From: Sphingomonas trueperi
GTDB taxonomy: Bacteria > Pseudomonadota > Alphaproteobacteria > Sphingomonadales > Sphingomonadaceae
Direction of reading: 5' to 3'
Length of the DNA stretch: 64,000 nucleotides
Assembly: GCF_011927635.1 (NCBI RefSeq)
Contig: NZ_JAATJB010000001.1
Location: 186,001-250,000 of the forward strand
This document shows, piece after piece, positions 57,444 to 64,000 of this stretch. The position numbers and the translations under genes are program-made. The stretch's first letter is position 1, and the number at the start of each line of letters is the position of its first letter. Below the pieces are notes generated by a model, which had not been told where the DNA came from, did no database searches, and saw nothing but the letters and a program-made list of their open reading frames with translations.

Positions 57444-57919
57444 TGGCGCGCGCACTGCTCGCAGCGGCGGCACTGCTGTTCGCCGTCCCCGCCATGGCGC
57501 AGGAAGCCCCGGTCGATCGCTCGCAGGATCTGCGCTGGCAGAGCGCCCAGTCGCTTGCACTCGCCAGCCGCGGCTCGGCACAGGGCTGGCGCGTGCTCGA
57601 AGGCGGCCTGCGCTGGCGGCGGGTGAAGGGCGACGGCTCGGGCCAGCACCCGAGCGTCAGCGACATGGTGACGCTGCACTATGCCGGCACCTTCGTCGAC
57701 GGCAGCGAGTTCGACAGCTCGTACGGCGGCCCGCCCGCGCGCTTTCCGCTCGACCGGCTGATCCGCGCCTGGCAGATCGCCGTACCGTTGATGGGCGTGG
57801 GGGATACCATCGAAATCGCGGTCCCAGCCGAGCTGGGCTATGGCTTCCAGGGTAAAGGCCCGATCCCGGGCGGCGCGACCTTGCTGTTCAAGATCGAACT
57901 GCTCGGCATCGGCCGCTGA
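57443..57919 (+). CDS. secreted FKBP-type peptidyl-prolyl isomerase
   Basis: A 158-residue exported protein. The signal peptide (ALLAAAALLFAVPAMAQ) is followed by one FKBP domain: SDMVTLHYAGTFVDGSEFDS, then IPVPL-like packing and GKGPIPGGATLLFKIELLGI. It catalyses cis-trans proline isomerisation in the periplasm. The active-site residues of FKBPs appear in the usual order. The start is the ATG of TGATG with the mtnP stop. Confidence 0.93.
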   Translation: MARALLAAAALLFAVPAMAQEAPVDRSQDLRWQSAQSLALASRGSAQGWRVLEGGLRWRRVKGDGSGQHPSVSDMVTLHYAGTFVDGSEFDSSYGGPPARFPLDRLIRAWQIAVPLMGVGDTIEIAVPAELGYGFQGKGPIPGGATLLFKIELLGIGR

Positions 57920-57925
57920 GCGGCA

Positions 57926-57955
57926 CCGGGCTTCGCGGAGCACCGCGGGGCCCGG
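57926..57955. terminator. hairpin between convergent FKBP and metalloprotease genes
   Basis: CCGGGCTTCGCGG (57926-57938) pairs with CCGCGGGGCCCGG (57943-57955) with G-U wobbles. No T run; possibly a shared bidirectional terminator. The rest of 57956-58006 is not recognisable. Confidence 0.4.
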
Positions 57956-58006
57956 CTCGACCGCAGCCAGGGCAACGGCGACGTGCCCCATAGGCCGTCG
58001 CTCGGT

Positions 58007-59260
58007 CTACAATCCCCCCATCAGCACGCCGGCCACGACCGGTACCAAAAAGGCGAGCGGAATCCTCAGCACCAAACGCTGATCGCGAAGCTTGGAGATC
58101 GAGTAGCGCCTCGCCATGCCGACGCAGCCGAAGCCCGCGATGAGCATTGCCCACGCCGCCGGCTCCGGCACGGGCGCAAAAGTTCCGAACGGGTGCGCGA
58201 TATTGTACGCTTGGTAGATCTGCGCCGTCGACATTTGATATGTTGGGTTTGCCAACAGGTTGACGTTCAGGTTCCAGCCGATCGCGTCGAATACCGCCAG
58301 GTCGGCCGCCGTCACCACATCGACCGTGCCATCGCACGAATAGGGATTCATCATCCCGATAAAGCCGGTGCAGCCGCCTACGACCTTCCAGTGCGAGGCC
58401 TGCCAGCCATCGCCATTATATTCGCCGGTCGAGAAATAGGCGTTACCGCCAAGCGCCGTCGCCCCGCCGTCGAGCGAGAAATAAGCGGGTGCATTGAATC
58501 CCCAGTCGAGTTGGCCGGGGGCGGAGTAGCGGAACAGGTCCATCCCATAAGCAACCGGAATGTTGTCGATACGCTGGACCGGACCCACGACATTGTCGAA
58601 CGTGTCGACGCCGCTGGTAAAGCCCAGTGCATGCCCGATCTCGTGGATTGCCGTACCGATGAAGTCGTAGCTTCCGGCACTGATCCCGTCCGCCGGGTTG
58701 AAGTCGAACGCCTGCACACTCGAAAAGATGATCTCCGCATCCAGGCCACTCACATTGTTCACCAGCGCCTTCAGATTGGCCCCGGTCAGCGCGATGGTGC
58801 TGCCGATGATGCTGCCGTCGGGAGCGACGCGCGTGCCCGCGGTGGCGACGCCGTCCTTTTTAACGGGGTCGTCATAGGCGGGGATCAGCACGGTCGGCGT
58901 GCCGGCGCTGCTCAGCGGCTGGAAGTGGCTCGCGGCCTGCGCATCCAGGGCGGTGGTACCCGTCACCGCCAACGCATTCTGGTAGCTGGCGATGGTGATG
59001 CCATCATAATAGCGGAAGCTGGTCCCTCCCAGATCGTCTGGGTCGAGCGCCTGGAATCCGACATTGATGTGAATCGTCGCGTTGTTGGTGAGGACCGATT
59101 CCCAATAGCTCGCCGCGATCTTGAATGCCCTGTCGGCCGGCGAACCCGTTACACCACCGATGTCGTGCAGGATGATATGAGTCTGCGCTCCGGCCGGCGT
59201 CGCAAGCGCCAGCAGCGCCACCGCGCTGGCGGCAAATAGCTGTAGCGTCCCCATGCGCAT
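58007..59260 (-). CDS. PEP-CTERM zinc metalloprotease, paralogue A (extended C-terminus)
   Basis: A 417-residue exported protein resembling the NF038122-type metalloprotease family. Signal peptide to about ATPAGAQ, then a domain with the zinc motif HEIGHALGF (third ligand in the following loop expected). A PEPxxWA-CTERM signal reads VPEPAAWAMLIAGFGCVGM near the C-terminus. Unlike its paralogue it continues about 30 residues past the basic cluster (RRYSISKLRDQRLVLRI...) with an extra hydrophobic segment. The sorting signal implies cleavage and anchoring by an exosortase/archaeosortase-like enzyme. ATG at 59260 has AAGGG nearby. Confidence 0.85.
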   Translation of the reverse strand: MRMGTLQLFAASAVALLALATPAGAQTHIILHDIGGVTGSPADRAFKIAASYWESVLTNNATIHINVGFQALDPDDLGGTSFRYYDGITIASYQNALAVTGTTALDAQAASHFQPLSSAGTPTVLIPAYDDPVKKDGVATAGTRVAPDGSIIGSTIALTGANLKALVNNVSGLDAEIIFSSVQAFDFNPADGISAGSYDFIGTAIHEIGHALGFTSGVDTFDNVVGPVQRIDNIPVAYGMDLFRYSAPGQLDWGFNAPAYFSLDGGATALGGNAYFSTGEYNGDGWQASHWKVVGGCTGFIGMMNPYSCDGTVDVVTAADLAVFDAIGWNLNVNLLANPTYQMSTAQIYQAYNIAHPFGTFAPVPEPAAWAMLIAGFGCVGMARRYSISKLRDQRLVLRIPLAFLVPVVAGVLMGGL

Positions 59261-59379
59261 CAGAGCCCTTCCCCGCCGCCCGAGCGCGGCATTTCTGGCG
59301 CACAGTTTGCGCGGAATGCGGGCAACGGAAAAGCGAAGCTGGGTGCGAAACGGACGGATCGGCCGACATAACGTACCAC

Positions 59380-59414
59380 AAAAAACGGCCTCGCTTCCGA
59401 AGAAGCGAGGCCGT
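59380..59414 (-). terminator. intrinsic terminator of metalloprotease paralogue B
   Basis: A perfect 13-bp stem (59385-59397 with 59402-59414, loop CGAA) is followed on the minus strand by a T run (A run at 59380-59385). It sits just past the stop of paralogue B. Confidence 0.85.
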
Positions 59415-59436
59415 CCAATACGTTATAGCATGCCTG

Positions 59437-60621
59437 TCAGGCGAAGCGAACCTGCCGCGAACGGTTGCGATAGCGCATCATGCCGCCGATCGCGCCGAAG
59501 CCGAGGATCAGCATCGTCCAGCTTTCCGGTTCCGGCACCGCGCCGCCGGCGGCGATCCAGGCCTGGGCGACCTCCTTGGTGGTGAAGTTATAGCCCCCGT
59601 TGGCGAGGACATCGACGTTCAGGTTCCAGCCGATCGCATCCATCAGCGCGAGATCGGCGGCGGTGACTTCGTCCATCTGCCCGAAACAGGTATAGGGATT
59701 CATCACGCCGACATAGTTGCTGCAGGTGTTGTTCGCCTTCCAGTGCGACGCCTGCCAGCCATCGCCATTATTCTCGCCGGTCGAGAAATAGGCATCCCCC
59801 TGGAAGGCGGTCGCGCCGCCGTCGATCGAGAAATAGGAGGGCTGGTCGAACGCCCAGTTCAGCTCGCCGTCGCCGCTGTAGCGGAACAGGTCGAGCGCAT
59901 AGGCCCACCAGTAATTGTCGGTCTTGAACCCCGAGCCGACCGAATAATCGAAATCGTCCGCGCCACTTAGGAAGCCCAGCGTATGGCCAATCTCGTGGAT
60001 GGCGACGCCGACGAAGTCGATGGTGCCGGCCTGGATCCCGTCCGTGGGATTGAAGTCGAACGCGAAATCGCTGGAGAACCGAATCGTGCCGTCCACCGCG
60101 GCCGCCGCAGCCCCCAGCGCCTGCGCATTGGCGGTGCTGAGCGCCATGGTGTTGCTGATCGCCTTGCCATCCGGCGTGAGGCGCGTGCCCGTGGCGGCGA
60201 CGCCGTCCAGGGTCGCGGGCTGGGCGTAGTTGGGCACGATCGCCGACACGCTCCCCGAGCCGCTGAGCGGCGCGAGATGCGAGAGCACGCTCGCGTCCAG
60301 CGCCGACGTGCCGGTGGCCGCGAGCGCGCCATAATAGCTGTCGATCCCGACATTGGTGTAGAGGTTGCTGCTGGCACCGCCCAGAATGTTGGGGCCCAGC
60401 TTGGCGAAGCCGACGTCGAAGTGCAGCGTGACGTTGTTGGTGAGCACGCTTTCCCAATAGCTCGCGGCGATCTTGAAGCCGAGTTCCGCCGGCGATCCGG
60501 TCACGCCGCCGATGTCGTTGAGCACGATCTTCGTCTGCGCGGCCGCAGGTTGTGCCGCAGTAATCGCCAGTCCGAATGCCGTGGCAGTCGCGAGCAGCGC
60601 CTTGATCTTCGTCGTCTTCAT
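59437..60621 (-). CDS. PEP-CTERM zinc metalloprotease, paralogue B
   Basis: A 394-residue exported protein with signal peptide MKTTKIKALLATATAFGLAI. The body matches paralogue A closely through the LNDIGGVTGSPAE start, a GVGSY-type repeat region and the zinc motif HEIGHTLGF. It ends in a canonical sorting signal VPEPESWTMLILGFGAIGG followed by a basic tail RNRSRQVRFA. Start 60621 has GGGGG five bases upstream. Its duplication arrangement with paralogue A indicates a tandem duplication followed by divergence. It has its own terminator downstream, so the two are probably transcribed separately. Confidence 0.88.
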   Translation of the reverse strand: MKTTKIKALLATATAFGLAITAAQPAAAQTKIVLNDIGGVTGSPAELGFKIAASYWESVLTNNVTLHFDVGFAKLGPNILGGASSNLYTNVGIDSYYGALAATGTSALDASVLSHLAPLSGSGSVSAIVPNYAQPATLDGVAATGTRLTPDGKAISNTMALSTANAQALGAAAAAVDGTIRFSSDFAFDFNPTDGIQAGTIDFVGVAIHEIGHTLGFLSGADDFDYSVGSGFKTDNYWWAYALDLFRYSGDGELNWAFDQPSYFSIDGGATAFQGDAYFSTGENNGDGWQASHWKANNTCSNYVGVMNPYTCFGQMDEVTAADLALMDAIGWNLNVDVLANGGYNFTTKEVAQAWIAAGGAVPEPESWTMLILGFGAIGGMMRYRNRSRQVRFA

Positions 60622-60749
60622 CCGAACCCCCATTTTGGTCGATGACTTCGATCGCACCGAATCCCGGTTTACCGATCGTTAACCAAGGTGATGGAGGCGG
60701 CGGCACCCGGTCAAGCAGGAAATGTTACAATTTTTTGTTTTGGTGAAAC

Positions 60750-60792
60750 CTTGTGTCACAAGAACATCACACATATTCACGTTCGTGAATAT
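60750..60792. promoter_or_regulatory. two palindromes upstream of metalloprotease B
   Basis: CTTGTG-T-CACAAG (60750-60762) and a 20-base perfect palindrome ATATTCACG-TT-CGTGAATAT (60773-60792). They lie in an AT-rich 150-base stretch between the protease start and the acnA terminator. They may be operators; no regulator is evident nearby. Confidence 0.5.
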
Positions 60793-60813
60793 CTCGGCGC
60801 AAAGACCATAGCC

Positions 60814-60851
60814 ACAAAAAAACCGGCGCCCTCCCTGCGGAGGACGCCGGT
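60814..60851 (-). terminator. intrinsic terminator of acnA
   Basis: ACCGGCG/CGCCGGT and CCTCC/GGAGG form a stem with one mismatch (60822-60851). Read leftward it is followed by seven T residues (60815-60821 on the plus strand are A). It lies 20 bases past the acnA stop. Confidence 0.85.
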
Positions 60852-60871
60852 CTTTAGCGGTTCGCGACGGA

Positions 60872-63547
<2,676 letters not shown>

Positions 63548-63602
63548 GAGGCGCGGGGTCCTTTCCCTATCTGGTCCGCCGGGCGCTCGGTGGACGCAGC
63601 CC

Positions 63603-63608
63603 ATTATA
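63603..63608 (-). promoter_or_regulatory. consensus -10 for acnA
   Basis: On the minus strand the sequence reads TATAAT. The -35 is poor. Transcription would start about 63596, leaving a 49-base leader. The stretch 63609-63801 has no other recognisable feature; it is G/A-rich near 63670-63715. Confidence 0.5.
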
Positions 63609-63801
63609 GACCGCGCGGGCGCACCGTCGGGGGTGCTGCGAATGCGAAGATTCGCGAGGGGCCTTAGCGCGGTGCGGCGGGGAGGGGAAGGGGAGGTTGG
63701 TAGGGGAGGGGTGGTGGTAGCGGTAACGGTTCAAGGCGGTTAAGGCATGTGACTTAGAACCATCTTCTCATCCGCTGATTGGCAGCCTATGCGAAGCAAG
63801 T

Positions 63802-64000
63802 ATGACGGTGGAGGAAGATCTCTGGATTTACTCCGATGAATCGGAGGATGTTGCGGGGTCGCTCCGGCATGCATTGCGCTGCATCGATTACGTCAAATCC
63901 GATCCGCAGGCCTGGAAATGGTTCGCGCTCGCATTGCATTCTGCACTCCAAGGAGCGTGCGTCTGCCACCTTACAACTTCCCTGGCTCCGGTCGGGGCGG
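63802..64000 (+). CDS. HEPN-like hypothetical protein, N-terminal fragment
   Basis: The frame is open from the ATG at 63802 to the window end (66 codons seen). The translation reads MTVEEDLWIYSDESEDVAG..., then SLRHALRCIDYVKSDPQAWK and WFALALHSALQGACVCHLTT. The 'WKWFALALHSALQGA' segment resembles a group of small uncharacterised proteins with a HEPN-like helical core. No ribosome binding site is clear. The base composition is lower in G+C than the rest of the window. Annotation is tentative because the gene is cut. Confidence 0.5.
   Translation, partial: MTVEEDLWIYSDESEDVAGSLRHALRCIDYVKSDPQAWKWFALALHSALQGACVCHLTTSLAPVGA

Overview
The window is a high-G+C stretch with dense, often overlapping genes and the gene complement of a sphingomonad (Sphingomonadales, probably Sphingomonas or a near relative). 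Family-level signs are PEPxxWA-type C-terminal sorting signals, two large TonB-dependent receptors, a CBP3-type ubiquinol-cytochrome c chaperone next to a YceD gene, a CarD regulator, an FdxA-type ferredoxin and an NfrB-like glycosyltransferase. The organism call is an inference from gene content. I see no rRNA, tRNA, insertion sequence, prophage or CRISPR array.

Layout. 1-8979: end of an M20 peptidase, the nuclease PdeM, a thioredoxin-reductase-like enzyme divergent from an Rrf2 regulator, a DUF2807 lipoprotein, carD, fdxA, an S4 protein overlapping an SUV3-like helicase, and an M23 peptidase. 9124-15083: leftward HerA-like ATPase / TIGR02186 / TauE-type permease genes, then a glycosyltransferase coupled to a predicted outer-membrane barrel. 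15355-18260: an RcnB-like protein, bamE, CBP3-yceD and a TetR regulator. 18375-22389: TonB receptor, spinster-like MFS transporter and a small gene that looks leaderless. 22390-30590: prfC, an aldose-epimerase-like gene, an S8 peptidase with a lipobox and a predicted barrel, a HAD phosphatase with dapD, and small envelope or unknown genes.

30672-40128 is a sugar-use locus: galM, a secreted GH3 beta-glucosidase, a ROK sugar kinase and a ROK repressor, divergent from a large secreted GH2 enzyme with an N-terminal LamG-like domain. 40265-48290 is a tripartite HME-type RND efflux operon (outer-membrane factor, pump, adaptor) divergent from a response regulator and histidine kinase. 48274-53791 is a run of five tightly packed or overlapping leftward genes: GT2 glycosyltransferase, ChbG/HpnK-type deacetylase, ECF sigma factor, FecR anti-sigma factor and a TonB receptor with an STN signalling domain. 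54096-57919 carries a glutaminyl cyclase, an amino-acid permease, mtnP and a secreted FKBP. 58007-60621 holds two tandem paralogous secreted zinc metalloproteases with PEP-CTERM signals. acnA follows, and the right edge cuts a small HEPN-like gene of visibly lower G+C.

Regulatory structure is rich: strong intrinsic terminators, several perfect palindromes in upstream regions, a TetR-type operator lying inside a promoter spacer, and dispersed palindromic intergenic repeats. The most interesting items are the glycosyltransferase/deacetylase genes fused to a cell-surface signalling operon, an orphan plus-strand terminator that may end a small RNA near 15.3 kb, the paired metalloproteases (one with an odd C-terminal extension), and the candidate ROK operators. 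No single locus is obviously a wholly new system.
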